In this document: one piece after another, positions 33,609 to 42,147 of the stretch
How positions within the stretch are numbered: position 1 is the first letter of the stretch
Layout: each line of letters starts with the position of its first letter
Assembly (NCBI GenBank): GCA_022796855.1
Contig: JAAWJM010000009.1
Location: forward strand, 1 to 59,592
Source of the DNA: Clostridia bacterium
GTDB taxonomy: Bacteria > Bacillota > Clostridia > TANB77 > CAG-508
Direction: 5' to 3'
Length of the DNA: 59,592 nt
Translations under genes and position numbers: made by a program
Notes under the pieces: model-generated
Told to the model about the DNA's origin: nothing
Seen by the model: only the letters and a program-made list of their open reading frames with translations
The model's database searches: none

Positions 33609-33640
33609 AAAAAGCTAAGAATTTTGTTCCTAGCTTTTTT
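33609..33640 (-). terminator. Terminator after the third VirB2-like gene
   Basis: AAAAAGCTA / TAGCTTTTT with extra GAA/TTC pairing in the loop and A/T tracts on both sides. It separates pilin transcripts from the rest of the T4SS operon. Confidence 0.78.
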
Positions 33641-33658
33641 ATTTATAATAACAATTCT

Positions 33659-34033
33659 TTATTCGCCACCATTTAAAGCATTTGCCATATCATATACAAT
33701 TCCTGTAATTGTAGATGCTGCAAATATTAATACGGCTCCTACTAAATATGGGATCATTGATTTTTTATAATCAGCTTTTTCTTCTGCACTACCCATCATG
33801 TATTTAATACCTAAAATTAAAAGAATAACAACTGCTACTAAAACACCTACTGTTCTAACAACTCCAACAATTTGACCACCTAATTTTAAAATACCTGATG
33901 TTGCTGTAACTGTACCTGGTTTAAAATCACCTGGTGTAACTCCACCTTCTCCCTCAGCAAATGAGATGACGCTCATTGTAACAATTGCTAATATTATACA
34001 TAATGTTATCAATATTTTACTTGTTTTCTTCAT
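33659..34033 (-). CDS. VirB2/TrbC-like pilin, copy 3
   Basis: A 124-residue protein: signal peptide (ILITLCIILAIVTMSVISFA), a short Gly/Thr-rich linker, and two helices (VGVLVAVVILLILGIKYMMG and MIPYLVGAVLIFAASTITGIVYDM) joined by SAEEKADYKK. This is the VirB2/TrbC major-pilin layout. The same C-terminal pattern (LGxxYM...EEKAxYKxxMxPYLxGAVxxFA) is found in the two genes upstream. It starts after AGGAGG and is followed by its own terminator, so the pilins can be made in larger amounts than the rest of the machine. Confidence 0.83.
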   Translation of the reverse strand: MKKTSKILITLCIILAIVTMSVISFAEGEGGVTPGDFKPGTVTATSGILKLGGQIVGVVRTVGVLVAVVILLILGIKYMMGSAEEKADYKKSMIPYLVGAVLIFAASTITGIVYDMANALNGGE

Positions 34034-34210
34034 ACCTTTCCTCCTATATTTTATATTTCTTTTTGTATTTTTCTCTACTCACGAACATGAGAGAATATTA
34101 AAAACTAACTTAAGGACAGCGAATTTCACTGTATCACTATATTATTATAACGGCTTTTTTCCATTTTGTCTATACTTATTTTAAAAATAATTGTTAAATT
34201 TATATTACAA

Positions 34211-34735
34211 TTATATATCTTTTATATTTCCTGTTATAAAATCGTATACTATTGCAATGATGTTTGGTATTGCAAATACCATTACTGCACCAATTAAATA
34301 TGGTCCCATTGTTTCTTTATATAGTGCTTTTTCTTGTATTCCAGCTAACATATACCTTATTCCCAAAGTCATTAGTGTAATAACCGATATTGCTGACCCT
34401 AATAACTGAATCACTCCAATTACTAAATTTCCTCTTTCGATTAATTGTGTATTATTGGAACTTGAATTTTCAGAAGGCTTATATTCTCCTGGGTTTTCAA
34501 TTGGATCTGTAAGGCTTCCACCAGTAACCCCTCTATCGGGTCTTTCTATTACAGGTTTACTACCTCCCGGTTTTGGTCCTGTTGGGGAATTACCTCCTCC
34601 TCCATATCCACTTCCACTACTCGTTCCACCTGAAGATGAACCAGAGGAGGTATATGGGCTAGAGGCATACACTGTGGCACCATATATGATCATTAAACCT
34701 ATTATTAAAACAATTCCAATTATTCTTTTCTTCAT
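34211..34735 (-). CDS. VirB2/TrbC-like pilin, copy 2, with Gly/Pro/Ser-rich linker
   Basis: About 174 residues; the start at 34735 (MKKRIIGIVLI) is preferred because AGGTGGAG precedes it. After the signal peptide come about 70 residues rich in Ser, Gly and Pro (SSGSSSGGTSSGSGYGGGGN), then the VirB2-like helix pair with QEKALYKETMGPYLIGAVMVFA. The linker is much longer than in copy 3. It may be an additional pilin or a minor tip subunit. No in-frame CGG. Confidence 0.78.
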   Translation of the reverse strand: MKKRIIGIVLIIGLMIIYGATVYASSPYTSSGSSSGGTSSGSGYGGGGNSPTGPKPGGSKPVIERPDRGVTGGSLTDPIENPGEYKPSENSSSNNTQLIERGNLVIGVIQLLGSAISVITLMTLGIRYMLAGIQEKALYKETMGPYLIGAVMVFAIPNIIAIVYDFITGNIKDI

Positions 34736-34792
34736 ACTCCACCTCATTATCCTCGTTTTTTAATTTATCTCTTTTGTTCTTAAAAATCATCT

Positions 34793-35401
34793 TTAAGAAA
34801 TTCCACCAAGAAGTTCTATGATTGCTTTCCAAATAATAAATGCTGAAAATATTACAACACATCCAACAATATATGGAATTAATGCTTCTTTTACTTTTGC
34901 CTTATCCTCTGCAGTAGATAACATAAATTTGACTCCCAAATAAACACCAATTGCCACTGATAAAAAAATTCCAATCGATAGTAATAGATTATATAACGTA
35001 GAAGATGCCCCTTTTAATTTTTCACCATCCATTGGGGAATTAGTTCCTTGACTTACAAACTCATTTGCTTCTGTAATAATTTCATCTGGTGTATGGTCTG
35101 TAGATGATGATGAATTTCCTAAAATCCCTGTTGATGGTCCCGCTCCAGTTGCACCTGGTGTTGGAGCATTACCAATATCAGAACCATATGGTCCATTATA
35201 TGGCGATTGCCCTGTTGATGGTGAACCTGTTGCTGAGTATGCTCCGTTTGATGGTGATAAAGTTCGTCCACTATTTTGTGACCCTGACGTTGATGGGTTC
35301 TTTGTTGGAGCAGTTGCATAAACTACACTATGACACATTATCATCAAACTAATTATACAGCTAATATAAATCATTTTCTTTCTTATTTCTTTGAACATCA
35401 T
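34793..35401 (-). CDS. VirB2/TrbC-like pilin, copy 1, with Ser/Pro/Gly/Asn-rich linker
   Basis: A 202-residue protein: signal peptide (MIYISCIISLMIMCHSVVYA), about 75 residues rich in Ser, Thr, Pro, Gly and Asn, then a VirB2-like pair of helices (IGIFLSVAIGVYLGVKFML, IPYIVGCVVIFSAFIIWKAI) joined by STAEDKAKVKEA. It is first in the pilin operon, with a sigma-A promoter just upstream. The linker could reach through the cell wall. Confidence 0.78.
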   Translation of the reverse strand: MMFKEIRKKMIYISCIISLMIMCHSVVYATAPTKNPSTSGSQNSGRTLSPSNGAYSATGSPSTGQSPYNGPYGSDIGNAPTPGATGAGPSTGILGNSSSSTDHTPDEIITEANEFVSQGTNSPMDGEKLKGASSTLYNLLLSIGIFLSVAIGVYLGVKFMLSTAEDKAKVKEALIPYIVGCVVIFSAFIIWKAIIELLGGIS

Positions 35402-35434
35402 CCACTATTCCTCTCTTTTCTCTCTTCTTTTTCT

Positions 35435-35463
35435 ATTATATCTTACCTTTTTTGCTTTTTCAA
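35435..35463 (-). promoter_or_regulatory. Promoter of the VirB2-like pilin operon
   Basis: TTGAAA (35458-35463), 17-base spacer, TATAAT (35435-35440), about 35 bases before the first pilin start. Confidence 0.75.
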
Positions 35464-35564
35464 TGCTTCTTTTCAAATTCTCTTAAAAACGACATATGAT
35501 TGTCATATTTACGAAATATTTATCAAATGATTCCTCTGTTTTTTTAATTCATTCTTCTTTCGTT

Positions 35565-37383
35565 TTATTCATCTAACTCTTTATCTTTTTTTACTTCTAT
35601 TAGTTTCACTTTTTCTTCATTTGCTTTTACTTCATATAATGTGTCTTCTTTTATCAAATTTTCTTCAAACATACTACTATACTCTTGTTTTGCTTCGTTA
35701 CTTGCTTGATATACAAATACATGTGTATAGCCATCTTCTTTTAGGCTTTTTTCTAAATTTTCAATTGGTCCAATCGTTCCTGGAATAACAGCACTTATTG
35801 GAACAGGTAGCATAATGTATTGATTTAAAGCTAACTGGATGATACTGTTCCCCACTTCTCTATTGGTAATATATAAGACTTTGTCTTCTTTTTTTAATTG
35901 CCTTTCATATTTTCTCATTCCGCATGTTATCCAAACGATAAAGATGAGAATTGACAATATAATCTTTTTTACTAATGTATTTTTTTTGTAATGTATAAAA
36001 AGGTAGCATCATCGTAATGATTATCATGACTGTTATTGTCATTACCTTATTTACCTTTCCTTCCAATAAAACAAAGCTAAAAAACATGGTATCTGCTAAT
36101 ACAATGGTAAATATATATCTTGCAAAACTTGCCAATATTAGTGCTTCATCTTCCTCAAAAATAGTACAATACATCCATAACATACCAATTAAATACACAA
36201 GTGTACCAATTGCCATCGAAAGGATATAATAACGGTACTTTTTGTGCTTCTCCCCTGTTTGCTTGTAATGAACTAGCATAAGTGCAAAAATACCTATGAT
36301 AACACAAAACGCTGTTACTTTCCTTTCTGTTATAAACTTTCCTTTAAAAATTGCATGTATAAATTCCTTTGTGACTTTTTTTGTTGTTTCTACGGATTGT
36401 TCTTGATACATTCTAGTAAAATCCCAACGATGTTGTTCTTTTCTTATTTTTATATTCCATATAGATAATAACATAACTGCACAAATAACCGAAAAAAACA
36501 ATAATTTTACTTTTTTTCTCACTGTTTGTTTTTGTTTTTTTCTTTCTAGCCATAATTGAAAAAGAATTATAATCATTGCTAATATTGCAAGACCAATTCC
36601 TTGTGTTTTGGTTAAAAGTAATATTGTCATTCCACAAAATATTTCTAAAAATTGAAACTGGCTATTGTCTTCCTCTCGATAAGCACTATAAAGAACATAA
36701 GCAAAAGCAATTCCTAATATTCCATCTACTAGTATATTGGTATAGAAATTAGGATAAAAAATGATTGGTACCAATACAATTACCATAATCGCCAATAACA
36801 TTTGCTTGATATTCTTTTTCCAAGTAATGTGTTTGGTAATTGGTATGATTAGTGAAAAGTACAAAATATTGTGTGCAGTAATAATGACATCTTCTACAAA
36901 CACTCCTTTTATTTGTATAAACAAATATTGAAAAATCGCCGTAAAGGGCGGATATTCATTAAAGGCTACCAAAGATTCTGGATTGGTTCCATAGTTATTA
37001 TATAAAAACATGTTTTTTATGATGATTCCCCAATGATTGTATTCATCATAATCTTCAAAAATTCTTCCTTTGTTTACTACTATACTTAAAATAAATAAAC
37101 CAATATAGAGAAACAAACCTGGTGTTAAAATTTGAGCTAAGATGTCTTTAAGGTTACTTACGTTTTTGGTAAAATAGATGGCAATATAAATTAGTTGGAT
37201 AAATGCACCAAGTGTTACGAATAGGACTCCTAACTTTAAGTGATCTAACAATCCAACTATATAAATAATCAGTATGATTGTTACTGTCGTAATAGGTATT
37301 ACTTGTTCAATTCTTTTTTTGAAAAGAAGGGTATAACTAACAGAGGTAATAAATAAAATAAAAAATACTGTTAAAAATTCCAT
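35565..37383 (-). CDS. Polytopic glycosyltransferase-like membrane protein, read through a +1 shift at CGG
   Basis: The first frame (487 codons) has about 11-12 helices and features of GT-C-type membrane transferases (EDYDEYNHWGIIIKNMFLYNN near residue 115-135, an acidic loop after the first helices). It ends NSHLYRLDNM at CGG (35922). A +1 skip gives GMRKYERQLKKEDKVLYITNREVG and a 118-residue outside domain with a Rossmann-like look, followed by a normal stop; total 605 residues. Without the shift the protein ends four residues after the CGG and loses this domain. The linker between the two parts reads smoothly. Substrate unknown; a role in surface polysaccharide or protein glycosylation is inference. 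Confidence 0.72.
35920..35922 (-). other. CGG +1 recoding site 6 (glycosyltransferase-like gene)
   Basis: Frame AAC ATG CGG AAT; skipping C gives ATG (C) GGA ATG AGA, i.e. M-G-M-R, opening a further 118 codons. Confidence 0.82.
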
Positions 37384-37474
37384 TTTTTCTCTCCTTCTTT
37401 TTTCTACTTTCTTTTATAAGATACCATATTTTTTATTTTTTGTATACTAGATTGTTCCATTTTAAAACCTATTT

Positions 37475-37660
37475 TCATTTCTTCTTTTTTCTTTTAGGGG
37501 CTACTTTTTCAGATGTTTTACATATATTGGGTTGCATATAATATTTTGCAATTAATTCATCTAATTCTACACTTATTTTGTAGATTTTGTCATAATCCTC
37601 GTTATTTTCGATACTTTTGTTTAACTCATCTCTCTTTTTACATATTTCATCATTTAACAT
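37475..37660 (-). CDS. Spo0E-like small regulatory protein
   Basis: A 61-residue protein starting MLNDEICKKRDELNKSI after AAAGGAGAG. The central stretch YKISVELDELIAKYY matches the S-x-x-LD-x-LI-x-x-Y signature of the Spo0E family, small helical-hairpin phosphatases that dephosphorylate Spo0A~P and so hold back sporulation in Bacillus. The C terminus is basic. It suggests a sporulation-lineage host. Whether it acts on Spo0A here is inference. Confidence 0.78.
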   Translation of the reverse strand: MLNDEICKKRDELNKSIENNEDYDKIYKISVELDELIAKYYMQPNICKTSEKVAPKRKKKK

Positions 37661-37921
37661 CCTACCACTCTCCTTTTTGGCATTTTTCTCATCCCTTATT
37701 ATTCAAAATACCATATTTTTACATGCTCGTCAACAAATAAGGTCTATTTTTGTAGAGAATCGTACGACTTTGTTTGTCATTTATGTCGGTTTTCTTTTCT
37801 ATTTTTTTCTTATTTATTATTTTTTGACAAAAAATGATAAAAATATCAAAAAGTCGTAGGAACATGTTGGTTTCATAAATATTCTCATAGGCAATTGTAG
37901 GTATCACCTTTACCAAAACAA

Positions 37922-37947
37922 ATAGCAAGCGTTACACGCTCGCTATC
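37922..37947 (-). terminator. Hairpin after the 49-residue membrane peptide
   Basis: ATAGCAAGCG / CGCTCGCTAT with one wobble pair, overlapping the stop codon and followed on the minus strand by TTGTTTTGG. Confidence 0.62.
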
Positions 37948-38092
37948 TGTTTTTCGCTATTGCATATCCTCCAATAATAACAGAAACAATTACCCATATT
38001 GCGATAACCGTTCCTAGGCCTCCTGATGAAAAAAAAGCTCCTACTCCTATAATTACGATTGGAACAATGACGAATATCATAAGTAAATACAT
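37943..38092 (-). CDS. 49-residue membrane peptide
   Basis: An ATG at 38092 follows GGAGGGGAC. The product begins MYLLMIFVIVPIVIIGVGAF and has two short hydrophobic segments separated by SSGGLGT, ending AKNR. It is a plausible small membrane protein of unknown role. It shares strand with lgt, 70 bases downstream of that gene. Upstream of Spo0E the 37661-37942 stretch holds no other convincing gene. Confidence 0.55.
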   Translation of the reverse strand: MYLLMIFVIVPIVIIGVGAFFSSGGLGTVIAIWVIVSVIIGGYAIAKNR

Positions 38093-38162
38093 ACTGTCCC
38101 CTCCAAAGGCATACTGCCTTTTATGTATTGATTTACAGGTTACATAAATTTATTATACTCTA

Positions 38163-38939
38163 TTATTGTTTCTTTTTCAAGCCTATTATACAAAAAATAG
38201 CAATAAGAAACAAAATACCAGATACAATTTGAGAAATACGAAATGGTCCTAGCATTAGGCTATCAGCTCTTAAACCTTCTATAAAGAAGCGAATCAAAGA
38301 ATATGCCATTAGGTAGGTAAGAAGGATTTGTCCTTCATATTTTCTGTTCTTAGAAAGTTTGATGAGTAACAGAAAAATAAGAAAATCGGCAATCGATTCG
38401 TAAAGAAAAGTTGGGTGAACATATTGTAGACCTTGCTTTGTATATACTCCCATTTTCCATGGTAGGTCTGTTACTCCTCCATAAGCTTCTGCATTAACAA
38501 AGTTTCCCCACCTTCCAATTGCTTGCCCAAGGCTTACATAGGGAATAACATAGTCTGCTAAGTTTAAAAAGGAGAGCTTTCTTTTTTTACAAAAAAGATA
38601 TGCGGTAATGGCTCCTCCTATGATACCTCCATAAATAGCAAGTCCTCCATCTTTTATATTTAACATTTGTGAAAAACTTGTATAGTTTTGTAAATTAAAT
38701 ACCACATAATAGATTCTTGCACTAATAAAGCTAACTGGAATTAGTATGAGGCTTAAATCGATAATATTATCATAGCAAACTCCAAATTTTTTGTCGTTTT
38801 TGTAATAAGCAAACATGGCAATTCCTAAACTTGCCACGATAAATATGGCATACCAATAAATTGGTACACCAAATAAATGAAATGCGATTGGGTTTATCTG
38901 TATAGTTATATGAGAAAATGGTAATATAATTTCGTTCAT
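38163..38939 (-). CDS. lgt: Prolipoprotein diacylglyceryl transferase
   Basis: A 258-residue polytopic membrane enzyme that attaches diacylglycerol to the lipobox Cys of prolipoproteins. About seven helices are visible, with the Lgt signature GRWGNFVNAEAYG (about residues 140-152) and HPTFLYES and RFFIEGLRADSL. The start lies just after the M16 peptidase stop, giving the order ymfF-ymfH-lgt. The lipoprotein at 9481 is an obvious local substrate. Confidence 0.94.
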   Translation of the reverse strand: MNEIILPFSHITIQINPIAFHLFGVPIYWYAIFIVASLGIAMFAYYKNDKKFGVCYDNIIDLSLILIPVSFISARIYYVVFNLQNYTSFSQMLNIKDGGLAIYGGIIGGAITAYLFCKKRKLSFLNLADYVIPYVSLGQAIGRWGNFVNAEAYGGVTDLPWKMGVYTKQGLQYVHPTFLYESIADFLIFLLLIKLSKNRKYEGQILLTYLMAYSLIRFFIEGLRADSLMLGPFRISQIVSGILFLIAIFCIIGLKKKQ

Positions 38940-38940
38940 T

Positions 38941-40212
38941 TTATTCTTTTCCTTTTACAATGGATACAACCATTTTATTTTCATCAAATACGTCATTTAG
39001 AACTTGTTGGGCATATTCTTTTGTTACAGTTCTATATTGTTCTAAATAGTCAAAACTATTGATTCCTTTGAAATAGTCAGACAAAAACATTCTTGCAATA
39101 TTTCCTACTTCACCATATTCACTAATATAATCTCCATAGATTTTCTTTTTGACTCTTTCAAAATCGTCTTCGTTTAATCCACTTTTTTTAAATTTCTGTA
39201 TTTGTGTTTTTAACATTTCAACTATTTTTTGTGGATTTCTTGCTCCTCCTGAAATTAATACATGAGAATATTGTTTTGAAAATTCATAGTCTAAAGAGGG
39301 TTGCCCAATTATGTCTCCATTGTTATATAGGGTTTGATAACCTTCTGAACTTTTTCCAAGTAATAGGTATAGTAATATCTGTACCGCAATGCACTTTTTT
39401 ACTTTATTTTCTTCTGGTTTGTCTTTAAAACCAATCGCATAAATTGGCATACTTACTTCCATGTTCACGGTTTTCTCTTTTTCTACAATTTCTTCTGGCT
39501 CGGTTTCATATATTCTTTGTACTTCTCCTACTTGGCTGGTTTTCGTGATTCTCTTTTTTACTTCTTCTAATATTTCTTCTGGTTTAAAATCACCACATAC
39601 TACAAGTAGCATATTGGATAAATCGTAGAAATTATGATAGGCTTTGTATAATACCTCTTTATCAATTTTTGAAATGGATTCAATACTTCCGGCAATATCA
39701 ATATTAATTGGATTTACTTTGTACATTAATTTCATGGCATTCATATATACTTGCCATTCTGGATCATCTTCATACATATTAATTTCTTGCCCAATGATTC
39801 CTTTTTCTTTTTCTACATTTTCATCGGTAAAATAAGGGTTTTGTACATAGTTCATCAGTTCATCTAAGGCTTCATAGAAATTGGAATTTGCTTCAAATAG
39901 ATAGGCTGTATGGTCATTGGTGGTATAAGCATTGGCATCTACCCCAAGGCTTGATAATACATCTAAACTATTGGTTCCGTTTTCTTGTTCAAATAGTTTA
40001 TGTTCTAAGAAATGAGCCACTCCATCTGGAATTTGTACTTCTTCATTTTCTGGTTTTAAAAGAAAGTGATTGTCTATTGAACCAAAATTGGTACCCCAAA
40101 TCACATATTTTTTTAAGGTTTCTTTTTTTGGAATGACCATAACGGTTAACCCATTTTCTAGTTTTTCGATATACACTTCTTCTTTCACTTGTAAATTTTT
40201 AATCATTTGCAT
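38941..40212 (-). CDS. ymfH: M16 family zinc peptidase (YmfH type), catalytic member
   Basis: A 423-residue peptidase of the processing-peptidase family. The inverted zinc motif HFLEH (in GVAHFLEHKLFE) lies near residue 67, with the downstream glutamate in EKGIIGQEINMYED. It has the two-domain M16B layout. The partner gene just upstream lacks the zinc motif, so the two likely form a catalytic/non-catalytic heterodimer as for YmfF/YmfH in Bacillus. One base separates the genes. Substrate unknown. Confidence 0.87.
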   Translation of the reverse strand: MQMIKNLQVKEEVYIEKLENGLTVMVIPKKETLKKYVIWGTNFGSIDNHFLLKPENEEVQIPDGVAHFLEHKLFEQENGTNSLDVLSSLGVDANAYTTNDHTAYLFEANSNFYEALDELMNYVQNPYFTDENVEKEKGIIGQEINMYEDDPEWQVYMNAMKLMYKVNPINIDIAGSIESISKIDKEVLYKAYHNFYDLSNMLLVVCGDFKPEEILEEVKKRITKTSQVGEVQRIYETEPEEIVEKEKTVNMEVSMPIYAIGFKDKPEENKVKKCIAVQILLYLLLGKSSEGYQTLYNNGDIIGQPSLDYEFSKQYSHVLISGGARNPQKIVEMLKTQIQKFKKSGLNEDDFERVKKKIYGDYISEYGEVGNIARMFLSDYFKGINSFDYLEQYRTVTKEYAQQVLNDVFDENKMVVSIVKGKE

Positions 40213-40213
40213 A

Positions 40214-41500
40214 TCATGCCTCTCCTCCTTTGGTTAGGTCTTTTAAGAAATAGATTGTGTGTATGTTAATTTTGTTTGCGATTTCTACTACTTGCTCTTT
40301 GGTGATTTCTTGAATTTTTTTCTTGTATTCTTCTAGGTTTACAAATTCATTTGAAAGTTCTTGTCCAAAATAGTAACTAATTTGTGTATCTTGTTCATCT
40401 GGTATAAAGTCGATGGTTGCTAAGATACTTGTTTTGGCATTTTCAAAATCTTCGTTTGAAAACACTCCATTTTTCATGTCTTCTAGTTGCTTTTTAATAA
40501 TATCTTGTGCTTTTTGATAATTTTTTATTTCAATACCTAGGCGGATGAAAATATTATTTTTTTGTCTTAAATAGTTTGAACCTGCTGTGTAAGCAAGGCT
40601 TGCTTTTTCTCTTACATTTTGGAATAATTTAGAGTTTGCTCCTCCTCCTAAAATGGTATTATATAAAAGTGCTACATATTTTTCCTCTGGTGTGTTCGTT
40701 TCTACGGTTAAGCCTATTACTAATTTTCCTTGCATAATTTCCATTTCTTCTATCATTTCTTGTGGTGTATCTCGCATTTCGACTGCCTCGTTTTGGATAA
40801 CATTTGCTGTTCTTGCTTTTTGAACTTGTAAATGTTGTTGGTTTTGCACTTCTTGTTGTACTTTTGTGGCATCTAGTTTTCCAGAAATAAACATATCAAT
40901 TTTGGCTGTTTCAATTATTTGCAAATACGCCTTATATAAGTCTTGTGCTGTCATGTTTTCTAAATCTTCTACATATCCATATTTATACAGTCCATATGGC
41001 TTGTTTTTGTACATTTCTTCGATACAACGGTCTAGGGCATACCTTCCCTTATTATCAATTTTTCCTTCTATGATTTGTTTTAAATTTTCTTTTTCCATGG
41101 TAACATATTCATTTTTAAAACCACCATTTTCTACAAGTGGTGAAAAAACAATGTCACATAACATATCAATTGCCATTTTTAACATATCTTGGGAATTTGG
41201 TAAAAATTCCTCATTAATCGTTTCTAAGTAGAATTTTAATACATGGGTATCGCCCATTTTCTCAATTCCACAATCAAATGACGCTCCATACATGTTTTCT
41301 AAAGCAATACTTAAGTCTTTTGCTGTTGGATAATTTGTACTTCCTCTTCTTAATATCGCGGAAATCAGTGCTTCTTTTGTTACATTTTCTTTGTTAAGGG
41401 GAAGGGTTAAGAAAATGGATAATAAGTTGGTTTTAAATTTATTCGTTGGGATAACATGAAGATTAATTCCTTCTTTTAATTGAATTTTTTGGCATTCCAT
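40214..41500 (-). CDS. ymfF: M16 family protein (YmfF type), non-catalytic partner
   Basis: A 428-residue M16 homologue. At the place of the zinc motif it reads LISAILRRGSTNYPTAKDL, with no HxxEH, so it should be inactive as a protease. The C-terminal half keeps the M16 pattern (LLYNTILGGGANSKLFQNVREKASLAY). It should pair with the neighbouring active subunit. The start follows AAAGGAGAC. Confidence 0.85.
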   Translation of the reverse strand: MECQKIQLKEGINLHVIPTNKFKTNLLSIFLTLPLNKENVTKEALISAILRRGSTNYPTAKDLSIALENMYGASFDCGIEKMGDTHVLKFYLETINEEFLPNSQDMLKMAIDMLCDIVFSPLVENGGFKNEYVTMEKENLKQIIEGKIDNKGRYALDRCIEEMYKNKPYGLYKYGYVEDLENMTAQDLYKAYLQIIETAKIDMFISGKLDATKVQQEVQNQQHLQVQKARTANVIQNEAVEMRDTPQEMIEEMEIMQGKLVIGLTVETNTPEEKYVALLYNTILGGGANSKLFQNVREKASLAYTAGSNYLRQKNNIFIRLGIEIKNYQKAQDIIKKQLEDMKNGVFSNEDFENAKTSILATIDFIPDEQDTQISYYFGQELSNEFVNLEEYKKKIQEITKEQVVEIANKINIHTIYFLKDLTKGGEA

Positions 41501-41590
41501 ATTGTGTCTCCTTTCTTGTTTTTTACAATCTATTATATAGTATAATGCATTTTTATTATGTTATACATTGCATTTTTTATACTCCCCTTC

Positions 41591-42031
41591 TTACTCCAAA
41601 CATTCCTTTACGACTTCATTAATTGCTTTTCCATCTGCTGAGGCTCCTATGGCTTGTTTTGCTTCTTTCATAACATTTCCCATATCTTTTAATGAAGTTG
41701 CTCCTGTTTTTTCAATGACTTGTTTGACAATGTTTGTAATTTCTTCTTTGGTTAGTTGTTTTGGTAAATAGGTAGCAAGAATGGCAATCTCTTCTTCTAC
41801 TTGCTTAATTAGGTCTTCTCTTCCACTTTTTTGGTAATCTACAAGAGAATCTTTTCTTTTTTTGGATTCTTTTGCAATAATCTCTAGTACCTTATCATCT
41901 TCTAAGGTAATTCCTTTGTCTTTTTCTACTTGTAAAATAGCGGCTCTTACCATTTGCACCGTATTTTTCTTAATTTCGTCTTTCTCCTTCATCGCTGTTT
42001 TTAAATCCTCTAATAACTTTTCTTTTAACAT
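41591..42031 (-). CDS. yqeY: GatB/YqeY domain protein
   Basis: A 146-residue cytoplasmic protein of the YqeY family: LLEDLKTAMKEKDEIKKNTVQMVRAAI, then KKRKDSLVDYQKSGREDLIKQVEEE and YLPKQLTKEEI are the family blocks. It is related to the tail domain of the GatB amidotransferase subunit and may bind tRNA. Full length, AAGGAGG before the start. A family-1 repeat lies directly upstream. Confidence 0.92.
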   Translation of the reverse strand: MLKEKLLEDLKTAMKEKDEIKKNTVQMVRAAILQVEKDKGITLEDDKVLEIIAKESKKRKDSLVDYQKSGREDLIKQVEEEIAILATYLPKQLTKEEITNIVKQVIEKTGATSLKDMGNVMKEAKQAIGASADGKAINEVVKECLE

Positions 42032-42071
42032 ATTTTTTCCTCCTTGTATATTTTTAATCTTAAAATCTTCG

Positions 42072-42137
42072 AAGAACCTTCAAGAAACCTCCTTTAACAA
42101 GGGAGGTGGCAGTCCGAAGGACTGACGAAGGGTTCTT
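42072..42137. repeat. Dispersed GC-rich hairpin repeat, family 1, copy 3
   Basis: AAGAACC at the left, core CCTCCTTTAACAAGGGAGG, an AGTCC / GGACT hairpin, and GGGTTCTT at the right, matching the ends of the other copies. Confidence 0.72.
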
Positions 42138-42147
42138 AATCATTTTT

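Noticed and set aside
37719..37928. 69-codon minus-strand ORF between the Spo0E-like and 49-residue genes
   Set aside because: No ribosome site, low-complexity Ile/Lys/Phe content and no family resemblance; likely chance in AT-rich DNA.
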